A stretch of DNA of 64,000 nt from contig NZ_CP029078.1 of NCBI RefSeq assembly GCF_005222485.1, positions 372,001 to 436,000 on the forward strand, read 5' to 3'. This DNA is from Streptomyces griseoviridis (GTDB taxonomy: Bacteria; Actinomycetota; Actinomycetes; Streptomycetales; Streptomycetaceae). Shown here in pieces: positions 43,440 through 52,300 of the stretch; position 1 is the first letter of the stretch, and the number at the start of each line of letters is the position of its first letter. The notes below the pieces were generated by a model that did not search any database, had not been told where the DNA came from, and saw only the letters and a list, made by a program, of their open reading frames with translations. Both the position numbers and the translations under genes were made by a program.

Positions 43440-43469
43440 CCTGGGCCGGGCCTCAGCGCCCGCCCCAGG
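43440..43469. terminator. Bidirectional terminator between usp and PPOX genes
   Basis: CCTGGGCCGGGC (43440-43451) and GCCCGCCCCAGG (43458-43469) pair with one mismatch around a 6-base loop. The stem overlaps the last codons of the convergent PPOX gene. Confidence 0.65.
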
Positions 43470-44004
43470 AGTCCGGGTCCCACAGCCCCGCGCGGCGCAG
43501 CGACTGCGGGCAGTGCCGGAAGATCTCCTCGATCTCCACGAGCAGCGCGAGCGCCGGGCGCCTGCCCTGCTCGGCGAGGGCGTCGAAGAACGGCGCGTCG
43601 GTGAGGATGCGGACCCGGCCGTTGACCCGCAGCACGTCCTTGCTGCCCGGGATCAGATAGAGCAGCCCCGCGTGCGGGTTGTCCAGGATGTTGTGGAAGC
43701 TGTCGCCGCGCCGGTTGCCCGGCCGGTCGGGCAGGGCGAGCGTCGCCGCGTCGACGACATGGGTGAAGCCGGGCCCGTCGCCGCGCGGTGAGACATCGCA
43801 GTTGCCGTGCTTGTCGGAGGTCGCCAGCAGGCAGAACGGCGCCCGGCCGAGCATCTCCAGATCGTCGTCGGTGAGCCGGTCGTGCACCTTGTCGACGACG
43901 ACCGGGTGCGGCTGTCCGCCGAGCAGTTCGCGCAGCTCCTGACGTGAGGTCAGTTCGGCCCAGCCGTCGCCGGCCGGCGCGTTCGCTTCGATCGTCCGGG
44001 ACAA
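43453..44004 (-). CDS. Pyridoxamine 5'-phosphate oxidase-fold flavoprotein
   Basis: A 183-aa FMN-binding split-barrel protein of the MSMEG_1061-like branch (FCLLATSDKHGNCDVSPRGDGPGFTHV; RRGDSFHNILDNPHAGLLYLIPG; RVNGRVRIL). Members bind FMN or F420; substrates mostly unknown. It is divergent from the siderophore permease with a strong iron box between them, so it may help in iron release or be iron-regulated. Confidence 0.85.
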   Translation of the reverse strand: MSRTIEANAPAGDGWAELTSRQELRELLGGQPHPVVVDKVHDRLTDDDLEMLGRAPFCLLATSDKHGNCDVSPRGDGPGFTHVVDAATLALPDRPGNRRGDSFHNILDNPHAGLLYLIPGSKDVLRVNGRVRILTDAPFFDALAEQGRRPALALLVEIEEIFRHCPQSLRRAGLWDPDSWGGR

Positions 44005-44059
44005 GCCGACCCCTGTAGTTGATACCGACCACTGGTTGCCCGGCCCACTTTATCTGATG

Positions 44060-44078
44060 TTAGGTTTGGCTTGCCTAA
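44060..44078. promoter_or_regulatory. Iron box between PPOX gene and siderophore permease operon
   Basis: TTAGGTTTGGCTTGCCTAA matches the IdeR/DmdR1 19-bp consensus at 16 of 19 positions. It is 18 bases before the FecCD start and 56 before the PPOX start, so it can control both. Confidence 0.85.
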
Positions 44079-44095
44079 ACAGAACTGGGGTCCAG

Positions 44096-45148
44096 GTGAG
44101 CACGACGACGGACGCGGCGCCGAGCACCACTGCCCGAGCGCGCCGGCCGGGAACGGCGGCACTCGGCGCGGGCCTCGCGCTCCTCGCCCTCCTGCTGTGC
44201 GCGGCGACGGCGCTCAGCCTCACGGTCGGTTCGGGCCAGGTCTCCCTCCACGACGTGCTGCACGGCGTGTTCACCCCCGACAGCGCGGTGCGCGGCCAAC
44301 TCGTGGTTCACCAGGTGCGGTTGCCGCGCACCCTGGCCGGACTGCTGGCCGGCGTGGCACTCGGGCTGGCCGGCGCCGTCATCCAGGGCCTGACCCGCAA
44401 CCCGCTCGCCGACCCCGGCCTGCTCGGCGTCAACGCGGGCGCCGCCGTCTCGGTGGTCTTCGCGATCAGCGTCCTGTCCCTTACCGAGCCCGGCCAGTAC
44501 ATCTGGTTCGGCTTCCTCGGCGCCTGCCTGGCCGCGGTGCTGGTGTACGGCGTCGGCAGCCTCGGCAGGGAGGGCGCGACCCCGGTGAAGCTGGCCCTCG
44601 CGGGCGCCGCGACCACGGCCGTGCTCTCCTCCGTGACCAGCGCGATGCTCCTCACCGACAGCCGCACCTTCGACCAGTTCCGGTTCTGGCAGGTGGGCGC
44701 GCTCAACGGGCGTGACATCGATGTCCTGCGGCAGGCGCTGCCGTTCGTCGTGATCGGCGTCGTCCTCGCCCAGGCCCTCGGGCCGCGGCTCAACGGGCTC
44801 GCGCTCGGCGACGACGTGGCCCGCGGCCTCGGCCAGCGGCTGGGCGTCACCCGGCTCTGCGCGGCGCTCTGCGTGGTGCTGCTGTGCGGGGCCGCGACCG
44901 CCGTCGCGGGCCCGCTCGGCTTCGTCGGGCTCGCCGTGCCGCACGCGGCGCGGCTGCTGACCGGGCCCGACCACCGCTGGCTGCTGCCCTACAGCGCGCT
45001 GCTCGCGCCGGTCCTGCTGCTGCTCGCGGACGTCCTCGGGCGGGTGGTGGCACCGCCGGGCGAGGTGCAGGTGGGGGTGGTGACGGCGGCCGTCGGCTCT
45101 GTGCCGTTCGTGCTGCTGGTCCGCCGCTCGGCGCGGGGGGCGCTGTGA
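44096..45148 (+). CDS. Iron-siderophore ABC permease, FecCD type (first subunit)
   Basis: A 350-aa FecCD/BtuC-fold permease with about ten membrane segments. Signature segments: VRLPRTLAGLLAGVALGLAGAVIQGLTRNPLADPGLLGVNAGAA and GPLGFVGLAVPHAARLLTGPDHR. Imports ferric siderophore with the next permease, ATPase and binding protein. GTG start at 44096 chosen at the family start. The iron box directly upstream indicates DmdR1/IdeR repression. Confidence 0.93.
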   Translation: MSTTTDAAPSTTARARRPGTAALGAGLALLALLLCAATALSLTVGSGQVSLHDVLHGVFTPDSAVRGQLVVHQVRLPRTLAGLLAGVALGLAGAVIQGLTRNPLADPGLLGVNAGAAVSVVFAISVLSLTEPGQYIWFGFLGACLAAVLVYGVGSLGREGATPVKLALAGAATTAVLSSVTSAMLLTDSRTFDQFRFWQVGALNGRDIDVLRQALPFVVIGVVLAQALGPRLNGLALGDDVARGLGQRLGVTRLCAALCVVLLCGAATAVAGPLGFVGLAVPHAARLLTGPDHRWLLPYSALLAPVLLLLADVLGRVVAPPGEVQVGVVTAAVGSVPFVLLVRRSARGAL

Positions 45149-46215
45149 AGGGGCCGGCGCCGGTGCTCGGGCGCCCGGAGGTGAGGGGCGCCGCCGCGCG
45201 GCTGAGCGGGCTCCGCGCCCGTCGGCGGGCGCGCTTCACCACGGTCTGCGCGGCGCTGGTGCTGTCCGTGCTCGCGGTCTTCACCCTGGCCCTGTGCACC
45301 GGTGACCTCGCCGTCCCGGTGGCCGACGTCTGGTCCACGCTGCTGGGCGGCGGCGACGCGGGCACCCGCTTCGTGGTCGTCGAACTGCGGCTGCCGCGCG
45401 CCCTGTTGGCGCTGCTTGTCGGGTTCTGCCTGGGGCTGTCAGGAGCCCTGTTCCAGGCTCTGCTGCGCAACCCGCTGGCCAGCCCCGACGTCATCGGCGT
45501 CGGGTCCGGCGCCGCCGTGGCCGCCGTCCTCGCCTCCCTGGTCTGGGGCGTCAGCGGACTCGCCCTGTCCGGGGCCGCGTTCGCGGGCGCCCTGGTCGCG
45601 GGGGCCGCGATCTATCTGCTGGCCTGGCGCCACGGCGTGGGCGGCCACCGTCTCGTGCTGATCGGCGTGGGGGTGGGCGCGGGTCTCTCGAGCGTCGTCT
45701 CGTATCTGATGACCCGCTCCGAGGTCACCGAGGCGCAGCAGGCGTTCGTCTGGCTGGCGGGCAGCCTCAACGCCCGTTCCTGGCCGCACTTCTGGCCGCT
45801 GCTGCTGGCGTCGGCGGTACTCGTCCCGCTCTCCTTCGCGGCCTCCCGGGCGATGCCCGCGCTGCAACTGGGCGACGGCACGGCCGCCGGGCTCGGCGCC
45901 CGCGTCGAACGCGACCGGCTGGCCCTGCTCGCCTGCGCCACCGCGCTCACCGGGGTGGCGACGGCCGCCGCGGGGCCGGTCGGCTTCGTGGCGTTCGTCG
46001 CGCCGCCGATCGCCCGCCGGCTGCTGCCCGGCCACGGCGCGGTGCTGCTGCCGGCCGCGCTGGCCGGGGCGGCGCTGACGGCCGCGGCCGATCTGCTGGG
46101 CCAACACCTGCTGCCGCAGACCCAGTTGCCGGTCGGCATCGTCACCAGCGTGGTCGGCGCGCCCTATCTGCTGTGGCTGCTCGCCCGCGCCCACCGCGTC
46201 GGCACGGGTGGTTGA
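45145..46215 (+). CDS. Iron-siderophore ABC permease, FecCD type (second subunit)
   Basis: A 356-aa FecCD permease with RLPRALLALLVGFCLGLSGALFQALLRNPLASPDVIGVGSGAA and GPVGFVAFVAPPIARRLLPGHG. Its GTG overlaps the stop of the first permease (GTGA). The gene is followed by two hexanucleotide repeat tracts before the ATPase gene, an odd break in an otherwise tight operon. Confidence 0.93.
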   Translation: MKGPAPVLGRPEVRGAAARLSGLRARRRARFTTVCAALVLSVLAVFTLALCTGDLAVPVADVWSTLLGGGDAGTRFVVVELRLPRALLALLVGFCLGLSGALFQALLRNPLASPDVIGVGSGAAVAAVLASLVWGVSGLALSGAAFAGALVAGAAIYLLAWRHGVGGHRLVLIGVGVGAGLSSVVSYLMTRSEVTEAQQAFVWLAGSLNARSWPHFWPLLLASAVLVPLSFAASRAMPALQLGDGTAAGLGARVERDRLALLACATALTGVATAAAGPVGFVAFVAPPIARRLLPGHGAVLLPAALAGAALTAAADLLGQHLLPQTQLPVGIVTSVVGAPYLLWLLARAHRVGTGG

Positions 46216-46237
46216 CCCGTGCCGCCGCGGCCGCCCG

Positions 46238-46284
<47 letters not shown>

Positions 46285-46312
46285 GGCCATCAACACCCCC
46301 TACGCACCCCCA

Positions 46313-46372
46313 CATTCGCATCCCCATCCACATCCCCATCCGCATCCGCATCCGCATCCGCATCCGCATCCG
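46313..46372 (+). repeat. Hexanucleotide repeat CAT(C/T)C(G/C/A) x10
   Basis: Ten hexamers, the last six exact CATCCG (46337-46372), ending at the TGAGGAG that serves as the ATPase Shine-Dalgarno. Copy-number change would move the upstream sequence but not the Shine-Dalgarno-start spacing. Confidence 0.95.
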
Positions 46373-46385
46373 TGAGGAGACGACG

Positions 46386-47198
46386 ATGACCGCAGCCCAT
46401 ACGCTCCGGGCCAGCGAGTTGAGCCTGGGCTACGGGGAGCGCGAGGTCGTCCCGCGGCTCGACCTGACGCTGCCGCCCGGCCGGATCACGGTCGTCGTCG
46501 GCCCCAACGCCTGTGGGAAGTCGACCCTGTTGCGGGCCATGGCCCGGCTGCTGCCGCCCACCGCGGGCGCCGTCCTGCTCGACGGGCGCGACATCCGGCG
46601 CACCCCCACGAAACAGGTGGCCGCCACGCTCGGGGTGCTGCCGCAGTCACCGGTGGCCCCCGACGCCATCTCGGTCGCCGACCTCGTCGGCCGGGGCCGC
46701 TATCCGCACCAGGGCTGGTTCCGCCGCTGGACGCGCGCCGACGACGAGGCGGTCGCCGCCGCGCTGCTCGCGACGGACGTCCTCGACCTGGCCGACCGGT
46801 CCGTCGACGAACTCTCCGGCGGCCAGCGCCAACGCGTCTGGATCGCCATGGCGCTCGCCCAGGAGACCGACGTGCTGCTCCTCGACGAGCCCACCACCTA
46901 TCTCGACATCAGCCACCAGCTCGACGTCCTCGACCTGCTGACCGACCTCAACCGCGACCGGGGCGTCACCCTCGCCCTGGTCCTGCACGACCTCAACCTG
47001 GCCTGCCGGTACGCCGATCACCTGGTCGCCATGAAGGCGGGCCGCATCGTCGCCGAGGGCGTGCCGGGCGACATCGTCACCGAGGCCCTGGTCGAGGAGG
47101 TCTTCGGGCTGCGCTCGACGGTCGTCCCCGACCCGGCGTCCGGGACCCCGATGGTCGTCCCCCTCGGCCGCCACCACATCACCGCCCCGTCCGTCTGA
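46386..47198 (+). CDS. Iron-siderophore ABC transporter ATPase, FepC type
   Basis: A 270-aa ATPase with Walker A GPNACGKST, Q-loop LPQSPVAPDAISV, GRGRYPHQGWF typical of FepC/FecE, signature LSGGQRQRVWIAMAL, Walker B LLLDEPTTYLD, and LVLHDLNLACRYAD. The ATG at 46386 follows GAGGAG; the frame is open upstream through both repeat tracts, but that sequence would only encode Pro/Arg/His/Ile runs. Confidence 0.94.
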   Translation: MTAAHTLRASELSLGYGEREVVPRLDLTLPPGRITVVVGPNACGKSTLLRAMARLLPPTAGAVLLDGRDIRRTPTKQVAATLGVLPQSPVAPDAISVADLVGRGRYPHQGWFRRWTRADDEAVAAALLATDVLDLADRSVDELSGGQRQRVWIAMALAQETDVLLLDEPTTYLDISHQLDVLDLLTDLNRDRGVTLALVLHDLNLACRYADHLVAMKAGRIVAEGVPGDIVTEALVEEVFGLRSTVVPDPASGTPMVVPLGRHHITAPSV

Positions 47199-47223
47199 CG
47201 GACGACCACAGAAAGAGCCGGCC

Positions 47224-48249
47224 ATGTCACTGCCCTCCCCCACCCGGCGCGGACGCCGTCCCGTGCGCGCGCTGGCCGCCGCCCTGCTCCTGGCCCTGCT
47301 GGGCACGGTCACCGCGTGCGGCTCCTCGTCGGACGGCACCGGATCGGCGTCCTCCGGGGCCTCGGCCGACTCCGGGGCCTTCCCGGCGAAGGTCGCCACC
47401 AAGTTCGGTACCGTCACCGTCCCCTCGCGGCCCGCGCGGGTGGTGGCGCTCGGCTGGGGCGACGCCGAGACGGCGCTCGCGCTCGGAGTGCAGCCGGTCG
47501 GCCAGAGCGACTGGCTCGCCTTCGGCGGCGACGGCACGGGCCCCTGGGCGAAGGGCCGTTACGACAAGAGCCCGCAGAGGATCGGCACCCTGGAGCCCGA
47601 GTACGAGAAGATCGCGGCGCTGAAGCCCGATCTGATCCTGGACGTCAAGTCCAGTGGCGACCGGACGCGTTACGACACGCTCAGCAAGATGGCGCCGACC
47701 ATCGGGGTGCCCAAGGGCAGCGACCAGTACAAGATCTCGTGGCAGAAGCAGACCACGATGGTCTCCCGGGCGCTGGGCCTCGCCGACGAGGGCAGGAAGC
47801 TGATCGCCGCCACCGAGGCGAAGTCCGCGGCCGCCGCGAAGGCGCACCCCGAGTTCAAGGGCAGGACCATCACCGTGGGTTCCCGCACCTCCAGCGGCTG
47901 GGGCGCCTATGTCCAGGGCACCGACCGGGTCAACTTCGTGCAGGCGCTGGGCTTCCGCAACAACCCGGACGTCGACGCGAAGGCGGGCGCCTCGTTCTCC
48001 GTCGACGTCTCGGAGGAGAACCTCCAGATGCTCGACGCCGACCTGGTCGTGATGGCGCCGATCGGCGTCAAGGCCGCCAAGATCTCCACCGATCCGCTGT
48101 TCACGTCGCTGCCCGCGGTGAAGGCGGGCCACTCGGTGGTCTTCGAGGGCGACAGCGTCCTCAGCAGGGCGTTCGCCACCAACTCCGTGCTCTCCGTGGG
48201 CTACGCGGTGGACCACGTCGTGCCGCTGTTCGCCGCGGCCCTGAAGTAG
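47224..48249 (+). CDS. Iron-siderophore-binding lipoprotein, FepB/FecB type
   Basis: A 341-aa periplasmic-binding protein (peripla_BP_2). Signal peptide with lipobox VTAC (Cys32), a Ser/Gly-rich linker, then the helical-backbone fold (RVVALGWGDAETALALGVQPVG; EYEKIAALKPDLILDVKSSGD; AKAGASFSVDVSEENLQMLDADLVVM). The sequence resembles FeuA/DesE-like siderophore binders. The partner siderophore is unknown; the neighbouring NRPS product is probably not it. Confidence 0.92.
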   Translation: MSLPSPTRRGRRPVRALAAALLLALLGTVTACGSSSDGTGSASSGASADSGAFPAKVATKFGTVTVPSRPARVVALGWGDAETALALGVQPVGQSDWLAFGGDGTGPWAKGRYDKSPQRIGTLEPEYEKIAALKPDLILDVKSSGDRTRYDTLSKMAPTIGVPKGSDQYKISWQKQTTMVSRALGLADEGRKLIAATEAKSAAAAKAHPEFKGRTITVGSRTSSGWGAYVQGTDRVNFVQALGFRNNPDVDAKAGASFSVDVSEENLQMLDADLVVMAPIGVKAAKISTDPLFTSLPAVKAGHSVVFEGDSVLSRAFATNSVLSVGYAVDHVVPLFAAALK

Positions 48250-48274
48250 CCGCGCGCGCAGGCCCGTCGCGGCC

Positions 48275-48323
48275 CCGCGGGCCGTCGTCCCGGCGCCGTC
48301 GTGGCGTCGGCGACGGCCCGCGG
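48275..48323. terminator. Bidirectional terminator between binding protein and dioxygenase genes
   Basis: Perfect 13-bp arms CCGCGGGCCGTCG (48275-48287) and complement (48311-48323) around a 23-base loop, between convergent genes. Confidence 0.65.
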
Positions 48324-48370
48324 CCGTGCTCCGGGGCGGGCAGGGGCGGGTGCCGGTCGCCGGTCGCGGG

Positions 48371-49249
48371 TCAGGCGTGCAGGGCGGTGCCGTCGATCGC
48401 CACCCGGCGGCCCTCACGGGTGTGCGGGAAGTAGTCCCACACGGCGTGGTGCTGGACGCTGCGGTTGTCCCAGAGGACCAGGGTGCGCTCCTGCCAGCGG
48501 ACCCGGCAGTGCAGCAGCGGGGTGCGGGCGATGTGCGCGTACAGCATCTCCAGCAGGGTGTCGCTCTCGGCGCGCGACAGCTGCGGGATGTGCGAGGTGT
48601 AGGGGGCGTTGACGAACAGCAGCTTGCGGCCGTTCTCGGGGTGGCGCACCACGACCGGGTGTTCGGTGCGCGGCACGTCGTACTCGGGCGGCGGGGTCTG
48701 CCCCGCGGCGGTCCACGGCAGGGCGCCGTCGTGGACGGCGGTGAGGCTCCCGAGGAAGCCCCGCAGGGCGGGTGAGAGCAGGTCGTGGGCGAGGTGCATG
48801 TTGGCGAAGAGGGTGTCGCCGCCGCTGCCGCCCTCCGGGATCGTGGTGATGTACAGCAGCGAACCGAGGGACGGCTCGGCGTCGGCGGTGCCGTCGGAGT
48901 GCCAGCCGTTGCCCGCGACCTGCCGTGACTCCTTGTTCGCCTTGATGTCCAGGATGTAGGGGTCGGACCCCTCGACGGGGAGGGTGACCGGGTGCAGGGC
49001 GCCGAAGACGCCCGCGAACCGCTTGTGCTGCTCGGGTGTGAGGTCCTGGTCGCGGAAGACCAGCACATGGTGGGTGTGGAAGGCGCGGATGAGTTCCTTC
49101 TCCTGCTGCGGTGTCAGCTCCCGGGAGAGGTCGAGGCCGCCGATCTCGGCGCCGAGCAGCGGGGTGATCGGGTCGACGGTGAGGGTGTCGTAGGGCTCGG
49201 CGGGGCGGGTGGTGAGCCGTTCGACGGCTTCGAGGGCGTAGTCCTCCAT
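48371..49249 (-). CDS. TauD/TfdA family Fe(II)/2-oxoglutarate dioxygenase of the NRPS cluster
   Basis: A 292-aa hydroxylase with the complete facial triad: H117 and D119 in WHSDGT, distal H267 in DNRSVQH, and the 2-oxoglutarate-binding Arg near 281-282 (REGRRVAI). It is the last gene of the minus-strand NRPS operon, 61 bases after the hybrid gene. A TauD-type gene beside an NRPS and an NRPS-PKS hybrid is the hallmark of detoxin/rimosamide clusters, where such enzymes are thought to hydroxylate the product. Substrate here inferred as the proline-derived part. Confidence 0.9.
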   Translation of the reverse strand: MEDYALEAVERLTTRPAEPYDTLTVDPITPLLGAEIGGLDLSRELTPQQEKELIRAFHTHHVLVFRDQDLTPEQHKRFAGVFGALHPVTLPVEGSDPYILDIKANKESRQVAGNGWHSDGTADAEPSLGSLLYITTIPEGGSGGDTLFANMHLAHDLLSPALRGFLGSLTAVHDGALPWTAAGQTPPPEYDVPRTEHPVVVRHPENGRKLLFVNAPYTSHIPQLSRAESDTLLEMLYAHIARTPLLHCRVRWQERTLVLWDNRSVQHHAVWDYFPHTREGRRVAIDGTALHA

Positions 49250-49310
49250 GAGGGACCTCCGTGCGCTGGATGGGTGGGGGCGGGGAGCAGGACGTGCGGG
49301 TGGCCGCGGG

Positions 49311-52300
49311 TCAGGGGCGTCCGGCGGGGTGCGGCAGGCGGGCGGGGGGTGCCGCGGCGAGCGCGGCGGCGATCTCCGCGACCCGCGGCGCGGCGACGAT
49401 CCCGTAGTGGTCGGCGTCGATCCGGTGCACGCCGGTGAGGTGCGGCAGGTGCGCGTCCCAGTCGCCCGGCGCGGTCGGGTCGGGGGCGAGGAGCCCCTCG
49501 TCGACCGGGCGGTCGGCGAGGAACACCGTGGCCGGGGTGGCGTCGAGGCGGGGCAGCCGGTGCTCGGCCATGGCGGCGAGGTTGGCGCGGCAGCAGCGCG
49601 CGAGGCGTTCGGCGTAGGCGCGTCCCGACTCCGGGAGCCCGCCGCCGTTGCCGGTCAGCTCGCGGGCGAAGACGGCGTCCACCTGGTCCTCGTCGTAGCC
49701 GGCGAGGCGGCGCCCCGCGTGCGGCGGGGGCGGGTCGATGAGGTGCACGGCGGCCACCGCCGCGCCCTGTGCCTCGGCGTGCGCGGCCATCGACAGCGCC
49801 GTCCAGGCCCCGAACGACCAGCCGGCGAGCCGCAGTCGGCGGCCCGGCTCGGGGAACCGCGCGCGGACGGCGGCCAGATAGTGTTCCGCGCGGGCGGTGA
49901 GGGTCCGGGCGGGCAGGTCGGGGTCGCGCAGCGCCGGGTCGGCGATCAGGCAGACCGTCAGGTCGTCGGGCAGGGCGCCGACCAGCGGGCGGTAGGCCAG
50001 GATGTCGCCGCCGACCGGATGGAGCAGGCAGAGCACGTCGGGGCCGCGGCCGTGCTGCCACACCTCGACGTCGACCGGCTCCCGGCCGCGTTCGGCGGCG
50101 CCGAGGTGGCCGAGGATCTCGGCGAGGCTGACCCGGTGGCTGAGCCGGGCGAGGTCGATGTCGGTGTCGAAGCGGCGCTTCACCTCGTCGAGGAGTTCCA
50201 GCAGGGTCAGCGAGTCGGCGCCGAGGTCGTAGAGCGGGGCGTGCGGGTCGACGGCGGTGACGCCGAGGAGGCCGAGCAGCACCTCGGTGAGGTCGGCGGT
50301 GGGGTCGGTGACCCGGGGCGCGGGGGCGGCCTGGCGGGCGGCGGGCGCCGGTTCGTAGAAGGCGCGCGCGTCGGCCGGGTCCGTGGTGTTGGCCATCAGG
50401 TACGGCAGTTGCAGGTGCAGGGCGCGTTCGAAGACGGCCGCGCCCTCCTCGGGGGTGAGCCCCACCGCGAGGTGGAGCTGGTGGCGGGCGTCGGTGCGCA
50501 GCGCGTGCTCGGCCATGCCGACCTCCCGCCAGACGTCCCATCCGACGCTCATCCGCACGGTGGCGTCGTCGCCGCCCGGGGGCGTGTAGTGGGCGTAGGC
50601 GTCCAGGCAGGCGTTGGCAGCCGCGTAGTCGAACTGGCCGACGCCGCCGAACCGGGCGGCCGTCGAGGAGCAGGACAGCGCGTAGTCCGGGTCGTGTTCG
50701 GCGATGAGCCGTTCGACGAGCAGGGCGCCGCGGAGTTTGGCCGCGGTGGTGCGGCGGGCGGCGGACGGCTCGCGCCGGGCGAGGAGCCCGCCCGCGGCGG
50801 TGCCCGCGGCGTGCACGATGCCGGCGAGGTCGTCGAGGTGCGGGGCGAGCCGGTCGGCGATCGTCCCGGGGTCCTCCGTGGCGAGGTCGGCGCTGACCAG
50901 GGTGACGCGGTCGGCGACGGCCCGCAGCGCGTCCGGGACGGCGGCGCCACGCGCGAGCAGCACCACCCGGTTGCCGGGGTGTTCGAGCAGCCGGGCGGCG
51001 AGGGTGGCGCCGATCCCGCCGGTGCCGCCGAGCACCAGGTGGGTGCCGGGGGCCGCCGTGCGGATCGTCGGCGCGAGCGCGTCGGGGACCGGGACGGGCT
51101 GGAGCGTGCGGCGCCACCAGTAGCCGTCGCGCAGGGCCGTCTCCTGGGCGGTGAGGGTGTCGTCGAGGAGCAGGTCGGCCAGGTGGGCGGCCCAGTCGGC
51201 GGGGCGCGGGCCCGGCAGGTCGGCCCAGCGCGGGCTGACGCCCAGTTCCTGCCGGGGGACGTCGAGGGCGGCGGCGAGCAGCCCCGCCTCGGGGGTGCGG
51301 ACGGTTCCGGTGACCGGCTGCGCCTGGTGGGAGAGGAGCCAGAGGCGGGGCCTGCGGCTCTCCGGGAGGTCGGCGACGGCGCGGGCGAGGGCGGCGACGG
51401 TGTCGAGGCAGGCTCGCTGGGCGGTCTCCAGGGCGGCCACGGTCAGGGCGCCGTCGAGGGCGAGCGGCAGGGTGTGCAGCCAGTCCACGGCGGTGCCGGG
51501 CGCGGTGACGCGGTCGAGGAGGGCGGCGAGGTGTTCGGGGTCGCCGGGGTCGGCCTCGTAGCGGTCGTCGTCGAGGCGGGTGAAGGCGGTGCCGGCGCGC
51601 ACGGTCACGACCCGGCCGTAGTGGCGTTCCAGGAACCGCCAGGTCTCGCCGTCGGTGCCGGTCGGGGTGGTGACGACGGCGGTGCGCGGCGCGTTGCGTG
51701 CCCCGGTCCTGGCGCGGCGCAGCCGGGTCCACAGCGGCTGGTGCAGCCAGCGTCCGGCGGGCAGCCGGACGGACGGCGGGTCGTCGGGGGTGTGCGCCGT
51801 CGGCTCGGCGGGCTGATGCCGCGCGGTGGCCGTCGTCCCGGGAGCGCCGGAGGGGGTCAGGTCGTCGGGAGCGTGCGGCGCGGTGGCCGTCGGCCGGGGT
51901 GCGCGCGGGAAGTCGTGGACGGCCGTGTCGAAGGCGGGCGGCGGGAAGTCCCAGGGCGCGGGGGCCGGGGCTGCCGGGCGGTCGGGGGTGTGTCCCGCGG
52001 TCCAGGCCGCGGCGAGGGCGTGCGGGTCGAGCTGCCCGGCGGGCGGCGCGGTGGCCGGCGTCGGGGCGGTGACCGGGATCGGGGAGCGCAGCCAGGCGAC
52101 GGCGGAGTCGGCGTCGGGGCAGACGGCCGCGGCACGGTGGGCGAGCGCGGGCCGTCCGTGGCTGAGGTGGCGCAGCACCCGCGGATAGGTGTCGGGGTGG
52201 GCCTGGAGGTAGTCGGCGATCCGGTGGGCGTCCGCGCGCAGCGCCGTCTCCGAGCCGGCCGACAGCAGCAGGCACGGCACCGGTTCGGCCGGGGCGGGGG

